Positions 1 to 9,882 of a DNA stretch of 64,000 bases are shown here, piece after piece (position 1 is the first letter of the stretch; every line of letters starts with the position of its first letter). The notes beneath the pieces are model-generated. The model had not been told where the DNA came from, did not search any database, and saw only the letters and a list, made by a program, of their open reading frames with translations. Source of the stretch: Tepidibacter hydrothermalis (GTDB lineage Bacteria > Bacillota > Clostridia > Peptostreptococcales > Peptostreptococcaceae); the NCBI RefSeq assembly GCF_029542625.1, contig NZ_CP120733.1:682001-746000 (forward strand). The letters are read 5' to 3'. The position numbers were made by a program, and so were the translations under genes.

Positions 1-543
1 TTTTCACCATATATAAATGAAAATAAAAAATCAAAAAATAATAATATATTAATAATTTTAAGTATAACTATATTAATTATATCTATGGTTGGATTTACAA
101 TATATACAAATAGTAAAATTACAAAGCTAGAAAAAGAAAAAGCAAAGTATGAAGAATATTTAAATTCAGAAAAAGTAGTTAAAGAGTTAGCAAAAGTGAA
201 TAAGAAAAAAGAAAAAATAGAAATTATGAAAAAATATTATAATGAGGTAAGTGATATTAATATAGAAATGAATAAAGCAGATAAAATTAATACTATTTTA
301 ATGGATAGAATATCTTCAAAACTACCTACAAATTTATTTTTAAGGTATATGAAGATAGATGGAATAAATATAAGTATTCAGGGAGTAGCAATGAATAGAA
401 CATCTATAGGAGAACTTGAATATAACTTGAAGCAATTAAATATATTTGAGTCTGTACATATATCTAATATAAGTAAAGAATCAGATGAATCTGAGAATTT
501 CACATTTGCCTTAAAGTGCACCTTGAAAGGCGGTGAAATGTAG
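1..543 (+). CDS. pilN: Type IV pilus assembly protein PilN, 5'-truncated by the window edge
   Basis: The reading frame is open from base 1, so the gene starts before the window; the first in-window ATG at 85 is internal. The visible part starts with a short polar stretch, then a single hydrophobic helix (about residues 15-33, rich in Ile and Leu), then a Lys/Glu-rich coiled coil and a small alpha/beta C-terminal domain. This is the PilN plan: a bitopic inner-membrane protein that pairs with PilO to link the cytoplasmic PilM ring to the pilus machine. The next gene is PilO-like and starts inside this stop codon, which supports the assignment. Individual PilN residues are poorly conserved, so the call leans on topology and context. 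Confidence 0.75.
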   Translation, partial: FSPYINENKKSKNNNILIILSITILIISMVGFTIYTNSKITKLEKEKAKYEEYLNSEKVVKELAKVNKKKEKIEIMKKYYNEVSDINIEMNKADKINTILMDRISSKLPTNLFLRYMKIDGINISIQGVAMNRTSIGELEYNLKQLNIFESVHISNISKESDESENFTFALKCTLKGGEM

Positions 544-1781
544 TGAAATTAAGTACAAGAGAAAAAATAATGCTAATAGTACTAGGATTGATTCTTATTA
601 TAGGAGGATATTATAAATTTATATTAAGTCCACAGCTTACAAAGCTTGATAATATGAAGCAAGACGTAATAGACAAAAAAGCTGAGGTAGAAAGAGTTAA
701 AGTAGAAATAACTGAGAATAGCCCAGTGTATAAAGAATTTAAAATTATAAATGCTAAAATAAAGTCTATGACAAAACCTTTATTTCCAAGTATAAATCAA
801 GAAAAAATAATAGTGATTTTAGATGATATGCTTGAAAAATCAAAGATAGAAGGGCAATCAATTAGCTTTTCAGACATAGATGTTAATGTAATTGATGTAA
901 AGAAAGAAGAAGAAAAAGATAAAGATTATTTGATAAAAGATTTATCCGAAGAATATAAAGGGAAGAAAAAAGTAAAGAAAGATGAAACAAATAATGATGA
1001 ACAAAAAGATCCAGAGGAAAATACAAATGAAATTGAAAAAATGACGGCAACAATTAGTTATAAGGGAAAATATAAAGATTTAATTGTTTTTTTACAACAA
1101 ATAGAAACATATGATAAAAAGATACTTGTAAATAATATTTCAATATCTAAATCTAAACAAAACAATATAGATGAAGAAGGAATTGTAACCGATAATAATA
1201 GTATAACAGGAAGTATTGCATTAGACTTTTACGCCGCTGCTAAGATTCATGAACAAGATGAAGAGTATTTAAAGTGGGATTTTGACAATGGATATGGAAA
1301 AGGTGACCCGTTTGTTCCTTTTAGTGGGTATTCTGAATATAATGAAAATGATATAGTTGTGAATAATGATTTTATTATGACTGTAAAGCCTATATCTTCC
1401 GATTTACCTACTGTGATAATGGGAAGAGCTATGGATAAGTTAGGTAGAAGCTATGTGTACGCAGATAATCGAAATTTTGAAAATGTAGAATTTCAAATAG
1501 TTCAAGTTGATAAAAAATATTATTACAAATATAAAACTCAAGGAGAAGCTTATCCTAAAGACTATGAAAATGATATGATTCAGTTTGATCCACATGGAAC
1601 TACTGTAAATCTTAATATTATAAGTAATAAAAGAAATAGTGATGAAGATAATAGTGGAGTAAATTTATCTTTAATAAATAAAACAAACCTAAAACTGAAT
1701 GTAAAAGTTGATTATGAAGATGTTAAAAATCCTAGAGTAAAGGTAGTTAATAAGCTTGGGAATGTTAAGGTGATAAAATGA
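543..1781 (+). CDS. pilO: Type IV pilus assembly protein PilO-like
   Basis: A 412-residue protein with a GTG start that overlaps the pilN stop by one base, which suggests translational coupling. It has a short cytoplasmic N-terminus, one membrane helix (about residues 8-27), a coiled coil to about residue 60, and a PilO-type core with the segment MTATISYKGKYKDLIVFLQQ near residue 170. A highly charged Lys/Glu/Asp linker (about residues 115-165) splits the core. About 200 further residues follow, so it is roughly twice the length of a proteobacterial PilO (about 200 residues). The expected role is alignment of the pilus assembly platform with PilN. The C-terminal extension has no family I recognise. 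Confidence 0.75.
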   Translation: MKLSTREKIMLIVLGLILIIGGYYKFILSPQLTKLDNMKQDVIDKKAEVERVKVEITENSPVYKEFKIINAKIKSMTKPLFPSINQEKIIVILDDMLEKSKIEGQSISFSDIDVNVIDVKKEEEKDKDYLIKDLSEEYKGKKKVKKDETNNDEQKDPEENTNEIEKMTATISYKGKYKDLIVFLQQIETYDKKILVNNISISKSKQNNIDEEGIVTDNNSITGSIALDFYAAAKIHEQDEEYLKWDFDNGYGKGDPFVPFSGYSEYNENDIVVNNDFIMTVKPISSDLPTVIMGRAMDKLGRSYVYADNRNFENVEFQIVQVDKKYYYKYKTQGEAYPKDYENDMIQFDPHGTTVNLNIISNKRNSDEDNSGVNLSLINKTNLKLNVKVDYEDVKNPRVKVVNKLGNVKVIK

Positions 1782-2146
1782 TAAAGAGCAATAAAGGATT
1801 AACACTTGTAGAACTTATAGTTAGTTTAGCGATACTGGGAATTATTATTGCGCCTCTGTCATCTTTTTTCGTAAATACAGTAAAAGTAAACAAAGACTCA
1901 GAAAATCAAATGATTGCAAATCAATTAGCACAAAAGTATATGGAACAGCTAAAATTCTCAGATAGTATAGAACTTACAGATGAAGGTGAACAAGAAGTAA
2001 AAGATAATAATTATCCAAACTTTAAAATAACAAAGAAAGTACAAGAGTATGGAACAAATAAGAAACTTGTCAAAATCACAGTAAAAGTTGAAAAGAAAAA
2101 TAGTAAGAGTAAAGTTGAATTAGTAGGATTGAGAAAAATAGATTAG
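1778..2146 (+). CDS. Type IV prepilin-like minor pilin (PilV-like)
   Basis: A 122-residue prepilin. The N-terminus carries a class III signal: a short basic leader ending in NKG, then LTLVELIVSLAILG, so prepilin peptidase would cleave after Gly8 and the conserved Glu sits at +5. The hydrophobic alpha-1 helix follows, then a small globular domain with the PilV-style segment MIANQLAQKYMEQLK. Its ATG overlaps the pilO stop by four bases (ATGA). In other type IV pilus systems such minor pilins start pilus assembly at the tip or inner-membrane complex. Assignment to PilV rather than another minor pilin rests on size and gene order. Confidence 0.8.
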   Translation: MIKSNKGLTLVELIVSLAILGIIIAPLSSFFVNTVKVNKDSENQMIANQLAQKYMEQLKFSDSIELTDEGEQEVKDNNYPNFKITKKVQEYGTNKKLVKITVKVEKKNSKSKVELVGLRKID

Positions 2147-2157
2147 GGGTAGATATT

Positions 2158-4395
2158 ATGATAAAAAGAACTTTAAATAATAAAAAAGGGTCTACCTTGA
2201 TAATGGTATTAATGTCACTTTCAGTACTTAGTATTTTAGGAACAGCTATACTATCTGCAAGTGTAATGAATTTTAAAATGAAAAAAATAGATATGAAATC
2301 AAAACAGTCGTTCTATTTAGCTGAATCAGGACTTGAAGAAGCCTATGTTGTTATAGAAGATGTAGTAAATGAAGGTGTTACGGAAGGTAGAAAAAGAGTA
2401 GATGAAAAATTGAAGGAAATAGAAGATCTTGTTAGAAAAATAAGTAAAGTTCAAGAAAAAGATATAAGTGCAGAAGCGTATAAAAAAGAAGTAGATGATT
2501 TATATGAACAAATTAAAGCAATAAGCACACATGTAAATAAAGATGGAAGTATAAACGATGAAGAAGAATTTAAAAATGATATGCAAGTTTGGTTTGCACA
2601 AGGATATGAGGATGAAGCAGGAATAAAACAACAAGGTTACAAAGCTTATATAGATAAACATCTTGTGGGTGAACTGAGAAATGAAGCAAATATTCATATG
2701 TCTTCTGTAGATATAAAGGATTATAGTAAATACAGTGATGGATTTAATACATTTGAACTTATTTTAGAATCTAGTGCTATTAAAGATAAGATTGAAAAAA
2801 GAGTTGAAAGTAAATTTTCTATTGAAATACCTGATTATTATATTGATTATTCAAATAAAAAAATTGAAGAATTTACGGAAAATGTACTTTGGACAAAAGC
2901 TTTATTATCAGATAAAGATATAAAAGTAAAAGGAGAAAAAGTAGAAGTAAAAGGTGATATATATGCATATGGAAATAAAGACAACTCTAACATTAAAACT
3001 AAAGGAATTATAGTAGGATATGGAGATGCTTCAGGAAGTTTAAATGTAAATGGAAAAGTAATAACGGGATCGTATTTTCAAACGGGAAAAGATAATTCTA
3101 CTATAAATGTTGTAAATAATGGAGAAGTATTTTGTAATAGTTTATCAATTCCCGATGGGAATACAGGCTCTAATATAAATATAAAAGGCGATGTAAATAC
3201 ATATGATGATATAGAATTAAATGGATCAAATGCAAATATATATATTGATGGTAGTTACTATGGATTTAATGATGGAAGTAAGGAAAATACAAAGCATGAT
3301 AAAAGTAGTGGTATAGTTATAAATAATGACAGTATAGGCAGTGACGATTCTACTATTGAGATAACAGGAGAAGGAAAAGGTAAATGGTATGCTCCACAAT
3401 ATAAAGGAACATTCATAGCAGGAACTTCATATATAGAGCTTGGAGATGATCCAACTGAAAAAAAATACTATCAAACTGGAGAAAGTGTATCTGTAAAAGG
3501 AAATTATAAAGCTTATTCAGATGTATATTATGATAATGAGGTATATGAAAATCTTAAAAAAAAGTATGATTCAAATTTACAATCTGATGATGTCAAATTT
3601 GATTATTTTTCACCATTGATTTTAATGGATAGAGTAGATAGTAAATCTGACCCTTTATATAAACAAAGAAAAAAATATCTTATGGCTGTAAGTGAAGCAA
3701 AAATAGATGATAATATATTAAATGTTGGTAATGGAAAAATAAATATCAAAGATGTTAAATACAGCATTGGTGCATATATAGATGATGGAAATATTAAAGA
3801 TGGTGGAGTTTCAATTGATTATGATAAACTGTTTAAAAAAAATCAAAAAGAATATGATTTTTATGTAAATGCCATGGGAGATCCTCAAGTAGACATAGAT
3901 GAAATTTTAAAAAATGAGGAAAATCATACTTTTTCTAAAATAAATATAAGTAACATGTTAAATTTTAAAACTATAAATACAGATGATAAGGAAGATAAAA
4001 ATAAAGATACTGAAAAAAAAGATTATAGAGAAATAATTTATATCAATTCAAATACAGGTTATACATTGGAAGGTAAAGGTGGAAAGATAAAAGGAATAAT
4101 AATAACAGGTGGAGATGTTCATATATCAGGAGATGTTGATTTTGAAGGAACTATAATTACACAAGGAAATATCTATATAGAAGGTAATAAATCCAAGAAA
4201 TTCAGTAATGATTATGGAAGAAATAAATTAAATAGCTATATATTAAATAAATTATCTCAAAATGAAGAATTAAAAAATTTATTTAAAAAAACAGGGAATA
4301 AAAAAATAAAGGTTTTATGTAATTTGAAAGAAAGTGAAGGTCAAGTTTCGCTATCTAAATTTATAAAAGTTAGTGAATGGAAAAAGACAAAATAA
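2158..4395 (+). CDS. Large PilX-like minor pilin with beta-helix/bactofilin-like region
   Basis: A 745-residue protein with a PilX-type N-terminus: basic leader, KGSTLIMVLMSLSVLSILGT hydrophobic helix (about residues 9-32), then the hallmark QSFYLAESGLEEA at about 43-55. A helical segment follows (about 60-140). Residues about 260-460 and 640-690 are rich in short Gly/Asn-containing strands (for example IKGDVNTYDDIELNG and GGDVHISGDVDFEGTIITQG), the spacing expected of a right-handed beta-helix like bactofilins. The usual cleavage-site Gly is followed by Ser and the +5 Glu is missing, as is common in PilX-like proteins. It lies 11 bp after the previous prepilin in the same operon. It is several times longer than proteobacterial PilX proteins. 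Confidence 0.7.
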   Translation: MIKRTLNNKKGSTLIMVLMSLSVLSILGTAILSASVMNFKMKKIDMKSKQSFYLAESGLEEAYVVIEDVVNEGVTEGRKRVDEKLKEIEDLVRKISKVQEKDISAEAYKKEVDDLYEQIKAISTHVNKDGSINDEEEFKNDMQVWFAQGYEDEAGIKQQGYKAYIDKHLVGELRNEANIHMSSVDIKDYSKYSDGFNTFELILESSAIKDKIEKRVESKFSIEIPDYYIDYSNKKIEEFTENVLWTKALLSDKDIKVKGEKVEVKGDIYAYGNKDNSNIKTKGIIVGYGDASGSLNVNGKVITGSYFQTGKDNSTINVVNNGEVFCNSLSIPDGNTGSNINIKGDVNTYDDIELNGSNANIYIDGSYYGFNDGSKENTKHDKSSGIVINNDSIGSDDSTIEITGEGKGKWYAPQYKGTFIAGTSYIELGDDPTEKKYYQTGESVSVKGNYKAYSDVYYDNEVYENLKKKYDSNLQSDDVKFDYFSPLILMDRVDSKSDPLYKQRKKYLMAVSEAKIDDNILNVGNGKINIKDVKYSIGAYIDDGNIKDGGVSIDYDKLFKKNQKEYDFYVNAMGDPQVDIDEILKNEENHTFSKINISNMLNFKTINTDDKEDKNKDTEKKDYREIIYINSNTGYTLEGKGGKIKGIIITGGDVHISGDVDFEGTIITQGNIYIEGNKSKKFSNDYGRNKLNSYILNKLSQNEELKNLFKKTGNKKIKVLCNLKESEGQVSLSKFIKVSEWKKTK

Positions 4396-4409
4396 AGAAA
4401 GGTCGTAAA

Positions 4410-4901
4410 ATGAAATATATTTTGAAAAATAAAAAAGGATTTACATTAATAGAATTACTAATTGTTTTAGCTATAACTTCAATAGTAATTGGAGCAATAA
4501 ATTTATTTTTTTTATCAAACTATAAGACATTCTTTAGAGCAGATGATCAAATAACAGTACAGCATCAAGTGCAAAAGGCTATAAATGAAATTGTAGATAG
4601 AGTAAGAGAAACAGAAAAGGTATTACAAGATCCAGTTGATAAACCTTCTGAATATATAATTGAATTTAAAACGGACTTGACTATAAAATATGATAAAACA
4701 AATAAAATAATAAGTTATAAAAAAGGAACAGAATCAGAAGTGGAATTAGCAGAAAATATCGAAAAATTTGAAATACGTCCTATTCCCAGTGAGTCAGATT
4801 ATATAGATTGCAAAGGTATTGAAATTAAAATCAAAGCAAAAAAGAATGGCTCTGAAGTTGAGATTATAGATGAAGTTTATTTTAGAAATTTCAAAAAATA
4901 A
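4410..4901 (+). CDS. Type IV prepilin-like minor pilin (PilW-like)
   Basis: A 163-residue prepilin with leader MKYILKNKKG followed by FTLIELLIVLAITS, which is the canonical cleavage site with Glu at +5. The C-terminal domain is small and mostly beta. I chose the ATG at 4410 because an AAAGAAAGG ribosome site sits seven bases upstream; an in-frame ATG at 4377 inside the preceding gene would give an 11-residue extension with no ribosome site. The segment INEIVDRVRETEKV is typical of PilW-type minor pilins. It is the last prepilin before the vWA protein, matching the order minor pilins then PilY1 seen in Gram-negative bacteria. Confidence 0.8.
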   Translation: MKYILKNKKGFTLIELLIVLAITSIVIGAINLFFLSNYKTFFRADDQITVQHQVQKAINEIVDRVRETEKVLQDPVDKPSEYIIEFKTDLTIKYDKTNKIISYKKGTESEVELAENIEKFEIRPIPSESDYIDCKGIEIKIKAKKNGSEVEIIDEVYFRNFKK

Positions 4902-4931
4902 TAATGAAATAATTGAAAAGGAGGGAGCTAG

Positions 4932-7900
4932 ATGAAAAAAAGCTTTAAAAAATTAGTGAGTTTGTTTACTGGTATTCTTATGGTATTCAATATGATTGTT
5001 TTTACTCCTATGAATGTATCAGCACAAAATATAAATAATAATGGAAATTGGAACTCAAAATATCATTATGGATGGTCGAATACAAGTAATATCGAAAGTA
5101 TAGTAAAGGAGAATATAACAAATATATCAAATCCTTCAATTGGAGTAACAACTGAAGCAGATTATACTGTACGAGTAGGGGATATAGATGATTTTGGACT
5201 TGGGTGGAACTATACTCCAAACAATTTTTTTGAGGAATATAGATTGAACAATGGAAGAAGAGAAAGATGGACTACAATAAATCCATTCAGTGGAGAAAGT
5301 ACATCAGCTCATTATTGGGGAAGCGGAAATGATCCATATGATAACTTCAAATGGGATGAGATTAATAAATATGAACCTAATGGATTAGATGCAATAATAA
5401 CCGTATCTAGTTATGAAAAAGAACAAAATGTATCAGGAATAGGAGCAGATGGATACTCAAATAGACAAATAAGGATACCTCAGTATCCTGGTATAGAAAG
5501 AGCACCAAAAATAACTCCGAAAGATGAAAAAGGTATCATTAATATTAATCATAATATAAAGAATATTAAGGATCAAAATAATAATTTTGAAGTTAAAGCA
5601 GCTAAATTACAAATGTTTGTTGATGATTTTCAACCAAAGGCGGGAGGAGCAACTGCTGGAGGTGCTACTTATCAAGTTAAATTTATAGCTGATGATAAAA
5701 CAGAAACGAGAATACCAGAGTTTGAGGAATTAATAAATCATCTTAATCAAACGGGGCCAGTTGGGAAACTAATAACTTTTGAAATGCCTTCTAAATACTA
5801 TGATTTATTAGAAAACAATAATAATTTACATATAAGTATTGATGATCCTACAACTGGAGCTGGAGATGGTTATGCTATAGATTTTGTTAAGCTGTTAATA
5901 AATCCTAAGGATCTTATGCATGAAGGAACAATAAAGGGAAAAATAACTGATATTAAAACAAATCAACCTATTGGAAAAGCTTATGTTGAGGTTAATGGGA
6001 AATGGAGAATATATACTGATGAACAAGGGAATTATAAAATACCAAATGTTACATCAGGCTTAGCAAGTGTGAAAGCTTATAAAGCCGGAGCGTATATAGG
6101 AAAAACAAAAACTATTGATGTAGTAGATAATCAAGAAAGTATTTTAAATTTTCAATTAGAGCCTTTCAGTAGTTTAGACAATTCTATAGAAGTAGACAAA
6201 ACAATTAGTAATAATTTAGGTCAAGAGAGGCAAGAAGAATATGAGATTGATTTAGAAGTAAAGAATAAAAATATTGAAAATAATAAAATTCTAGATAACG
6301 ATTCAACAGAAAACAATAATGGTAGTACATCATCTAGTTCAAATAAAATAAGTGGATACGTATGGTATGATGGAAAAGAAAAAGGAAATGGAAAAGGAAA
6401 TGGAAAAATAGAACCAAATGAAGAAGGTATTAACGGTGTAACGGTTAAATTATATGATAGTCAAAACAATTGTATAATGACAACAAAAACAAAAAATTAT
6501 TCAGAGGGAAGCAAAGGATATTATTTATTTGAAGGATTAAGATGGTCGGGGTATAGAGTGAAAGTTGAATTACCAGAAGGTTATAAATTTACTATACCAG
6601 GAAAGGGTAATGGCGGTGGTGTCTATGAGAGAATATCAAAAGCTGATCCACAAACAGGAATGACAGACGTGATATATCCATATTCATCACTAACGAATAT
6701 AGGGTTAATAGGTGGTAAGTATATAGAAAATGTAGAAGAAAGTATAACTGTTAGTGACTTTGTAATAGAAGATGAAGTTTCTGATAATTTTGATATAGTA
6801 CCTAATTCTTTTAAAGTAACTCTGAATGGTAGAGATTATTCATCTAAGGTTGAGTTTATAAAAAAAGGAAATAAGTTAGTTTGGAAATTTGATGATATTG
6901 GTAATAAAGAAGATATTTTAACAGTAAGTTATAAAATCAAAAGACCTAATAAAGATGTAAAAACAGGAAGGTATCCAACAAGTACAAAGCCTTCTACGAT
7001 AACTTATACATTAACAGATGGTCAATCTATCTATAAGAATAAAAAAGAGTTTCCACAAGTTGAAGCAGAACTTAAAAATAATTTAAAAGCACCATTAACA
7101 TTGACTAAAAGTATAGATAAAGATAAGTATGAGGTAAATGAAGAAATAACAATTAATTATAAGATTCAACCAGAGCCAATACCAGCGGAAAATATTATAC
7201 CAGAATCTTACTTAAAGAATAAAGAAATTGTCTTGGTGATGGACACATCAGGAAGTATGAATGAATATATAGATTACAATGATGAATTAAATGAGGATCA
7301 ATCTATATTTGAAGAAAAATATGCTCCTAGGAATTTAAAAGGAGAATTGAGAAGAAATGGTAGGAATTATTATTATGAAATAAACTTTGATGAACCTGCT
7401 GTTGAGAATGAAAATGATCTAGAGTATTTAACATTTTATACTGATAAGGAAACAGATGAGTTAGAAAAATACTTGGAAAATTTAGTATGGTATGATTATG
7501 AAAATCCTTATGGAGATAGTATATGGGGTCTTCAAGCTTTATTTAAGGCACATTGTAATACATATAATAATGGGAAAAGGATTTTACAGCTTAGTTATTA
7601 TAAAGATCTTGATGGAAATAGATTTAATCGTAATAAATCGTATAATTTATATGTAGCAACAATTGCAAATCCAAGAACAAGCAATGCTAAAGTTATAGGG
7701 TTATCGAAGACAGGAGATGAAATTAATAGTCAAGGAAGAAAGAAAAAAATAGATGTTATGAAAGATGTTTCTAAAAACTTTATCGAAAAGTTTAAAAAAG
7801 ACGAAAAAACTAAAATTGCATTAGTTCCTTACGAAAGTTACGCAAAAGATGTTACTTTTAATGGTTATAATTTTGCAAACTTATCAAATTCTAATCAGTA

Positions 7901-9653
7901 TGAAGCTTTTGTCAATAAAATTAATAACTTAACCCCTTATGGAGGAACTAATATTGGAGACGGACTTAGAAAAGCATATTATAAATTTTCAAGTTCAGAT
8001 GAGAATACACGTAAATATGTAATCTTAATGACTGATGGAGAGCCCACATTCCATAGTAGTAAAAATGGAAAATTTTATCTTGGAAATACAGGAAATTATC
8101 ATTATAGTGGAGGTGGAGATCATTCCACTTATAATGACAGATTATATGCTAATAAAGTAGCGAAAGATTTAATATTAAATGGAGAGCATAAAATAGATTC
8201 TTTTATGATTGCTTTTAGTAATGATGCAGATAAAAATGAATTGAAAAACATAGCAAATAGTGCTAATGGTTATTATAAAGAGGCTGTAGATGGAAGTGCA
8301 TTAGATGAAGTGTATCAAAAATTAGCTGAGCAAATACAAAGTGATTTGCCTATACATGGTATAAACTTTAAAGAAACATTTCCTCAAGAAATGAAAATTA
8401 TAGATAAGTCAGATTGTCTACAAATTAATGGTCAAACTGTAAGTGGAGATATAGGAAGCATTTCATATAAATTAAATGAACAAACAAAACAATTTGAAGC
8501 TGAGCCATTCGATTTTTTTGTTAAGTTAAAAGCTACTAAAGCAGGGGAGTATAGTTGGGGTAAAGATAGTAACAATAATAGTACATCTTATATAGACTAT
8601 AAAGATATTGATGGTAGTGATGGACATAAAAATTTCCCACAAATAAGTGTATCAATATGTGAAGAAGCAGATATAAAATCACCTATAGCATCAATAGTAA
8701 CTATAACTTCAAATAATAAAAATAATACTTCGTTAGCAAAGGTAGGAGATACAATAACATTAATTATAGAAACTGATGAAGATATTAACAAACCAATAAT
8801 AACAATAGCTGGAAAAGTTGCAAATATAGCAGGGATCGGATCAAATTGGACTGCAACCTATATTATGCAAAGGGATGATATAGAAGGAAGTGTAGATTTC
8901 ACATTGAATTTTGTAGACAAGGCAGGAAACAAGGCTGAAGAAGTTACATCTACAACGGATAAAAGTATTGTGATATTTGATAAAACACCACCAGAGAAGC
9001 CAATAATAAAACCTTCTATATCAGGCGAAGATGTTAAAGTAACAATAACTTATCCAAATGATGGAGTGATTAGAAAATATAAAATAAATAATGACTTACA
9101 TTGGACTGATTACAAGGGAGAAATAGTAGTTGGTAAAGAGGATATTGTATATGCAATATGTTATGATGAAGCAGGAAATGAGTCTGAAATAGCAGAGTTA
9201 GAATTAAATATTAGTTCTAATATTGTTAAACAAGGATTATTTGTAAATAATAATGCAGATGAATGTTTAAAAGGAAAAAATGAAGGTGATCATGTAGAGG
9301 TAGACGTTGTTAATACACTTAAACAATATATAGGAGTTAAAATTGAGATAAATAGTCCTAATCCAAATATAAATATTAGTGTAGATAAAAACAAAACTGA
9401 AAATACTACACTAAAGATATACGAAGTTAAGGGCAAAAGTCTAATACAAAAATCAAATGAAGAGTATACAAGTTATAAGGACATGAACACAGGCCTTAAT
9501 AAATTCGACTTTGAAAAAGGTAAAATTTATATAGTTGTTTATAGTTATATACCTTTTGGAAATGCAGGAGAAACTGCAACAAATTCAGTTGAAGTTGATG
9601 GAACTGTTAAGAAACTAAAAATGAATATAAAACCTTTACCAATACTTGAATAG
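4932..9653 (+). CDS. Secreted multidomain vWA protein, candidate pilus tip adhesin
   Basis: A 1573-residue secreted protein. The Sec signal peptide (about residues 1-32) ends in VSA. Domains in order: an N-terminal region with no match I recognise (about 35-310); a carboxypeptidase-regulatory-like beta sandwich (about 330-415); a SdrD/Cna-B-like domain starting KISGYVWYDGKEKG (about 473-590); a DUF11-like region; a von Willebrand A domain with a complete metal site (D771/S773/S775, T1006, D1035); then Ig-like repeats. About 160 residues are inserted between the first metal loop and the first helix of the vWA fold. There is no LPXTG motif or C-terminal membrane anchor, so it is either released or held by partners. 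It follows three minor pilins with a 30-bp gap and a GGAGGGAG ribosome site. Confidence 0.8.
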   Translation: MKKSFKKLVSLFTGILMVFNMIVFTPMNVSAQNINNNGNWNSKYHYGWSNTSNIESIVKENITNISNPSIGVTTEADYTVRVGDIDDFGLGWNYTPNNFFEEYRLNNGRRERWTTINPFSGESTSAHYWGSGNDPYDNFKWDEINKYEPNGLDAIITVSSYEKEQNVSGIGADGYSNRQIRIPQYPGIERAPKITPKDEKGIININHNIKNIKDQNNNFEVKAAKLQMFVDDFQPKAGGATAGGATYQVKFIADDKTETRIPEFEELINHLNQTGPVGKLITFEMPSKYYDLLENNNNLHISIDDPTTGAGDGYAIDFVKLLINPKDLMHEGTIKGKITDIKTNQPIGKAYVEVNGKWRIYTDEQGNYKIPNVTSGLASVKAYKAGAYIGKTKTIDVVDNQESILNFQLEPFSSLDNSIEVDKTISNNLGQERQEEYEIDLEVKNKNIENNKILDNDSTENNNGSTSSSSNKISGYVWYDGKEKGNGKGNGKIEPNEEGINGVTVKLYDSQNNCIMTTKTKNYSEGSKGYYLFEGLRWSGYRVKVELPEGYKFTIPGKGNGGGVYERISKADPQTGMTDVIYPYSSLTNIGLIGGKYIENVEESITVSDFVIEDEVSDNFDIVPNSFKVTLNGRDYSSKVEFIKKGNKLVWKFDDIGNKEDILTVSYKIKRPNKDVKTGRYPTSTKPSTITYTLTDGQSIYKNKKEFPQVEAELKNNLKAPLTLTKSIDKDKYEVNEEITINYKIQPEPIPAENIIPESYLKNKEIVLVMDTSGSMNEYIDYNDELNEDQSIFEEKYAPRNLKGELRRNGRNYYYEINFDEPAVENENDLEYLTFYTDKETDELEKYLENLVWYDYENPYGDSIWGLQALFKAHCNTYNNGKRILQLSYYKDLDGNRFNRNKSYNLYVATIANPRTSNAKVIGLSKTGDEINSQGRKKKIDVMKDVSKNFIEKFKKDEKTKIALVPYESYAKDVTFNGYNFANLSNSNQYEAFVNKINNLTPYGGTNIGDGLRKAYYKFSSSDENTRKYVILMTDGEPTFHSSKNGKFYLGNTGNYHYSGGGDHSTYNDRLYANKVAKDLILNGEHKIDSFMIAFSNDADKNELKNIANSANGYYKEAVDGSALDEVYQKLAEQIQSDLPIHGINFKETFPQEMKIIDKSDCLQINGQTVSGDIGSISYKLNEQTKQFEAEPFDFFVKLKATKAGEYSWGKDSNNNSTSYIDYKDIDGSDGHKNFPQISVSICEEADIKSPIASIVTITSNNKNNTSLAKVGDTITLIIETDEDINKPIITIAGKVANIAGIGSNWTATYIMQRDDIEGSVDFTLNFVDKAGNKAEEVTSTTDKSIVIFDKTPPEKPIIKPSISGEDVKVTITYPNDGVIRKYKINNDLHWTDYKGEIVVGKEDIVYAICYDEAGNESEIAELELNISSNIVKQGLFVNNNADECLKGKNEGDHVEVDVVNTLKQYIGVKIEINSPNPNINISVDKNKTENTTLKIYEVKGKSLIQKSNEEYTSYKDMNTGLNKFDFEKGKIYIVVYSYIPFGNAGETATNSVEVDGTVKKLKMNIKPLPILE

Positions 9654-9667
9654 AAACTTTAAATGAA

Positions 9668-9706
9668 GAATAGAGAATAATCTTAACTATTTTCTATTCT
9701 CTTTTT
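9668..9706 (+). terminator. Intrinsic terminator of the pilus operon
   Basis: A 12-bp stem with one G-T wobble (GAATAGAGAATA pairing with TATTTTCTATTC) and an 8-nt loop, followed by TCTTTTT. It lies 14 bp after the vWA gene stop and closes the pilus transcription unit. Confidence 0.8.
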
Positions 9707-9830
9707 CTGCATAAAGGTGAAGTTACAAATATTAAAAGGATATCACTATATATTTATAGAAATATATAGTAAGGAAATATTTAGAAAGGATCAAAATGAG
9801 TATTGAAAAGATAAATATCTTTTTTATAAC

Positions 9831-9882
9831 GAATAGGAAATTATATTCCTTTTTAAGTTGTGGATAAATATAATTTTCGCTA
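9831..9882 (+). repeat. Dispersed repeat family C, copy 1
   Basis: About 52 bp beginning GAATAGGAAATTATATTC and ending ATAATTTTCGCTA. It is closely matched by 50729-50780. The ends can pair (GAAATTATATT with AATATAATTTTC, one bulge). It lies in the 431-bp gap before the SEC-C gene. That gap otherwise holds the pilus terminator and a short 23-codon frame starting at 9796 that has a GAAAGGA ribosome-like site and ends inside the repeat. Confidence 0.6.

Noticed and set aside
5008-5220. Minus-strand frame inside the vWA gene
   Set aside because: Shadow of the coding strand; no ribosome site and low-complexity hydrophobic composition. The same holds for the other antisense frames inside clear genes.
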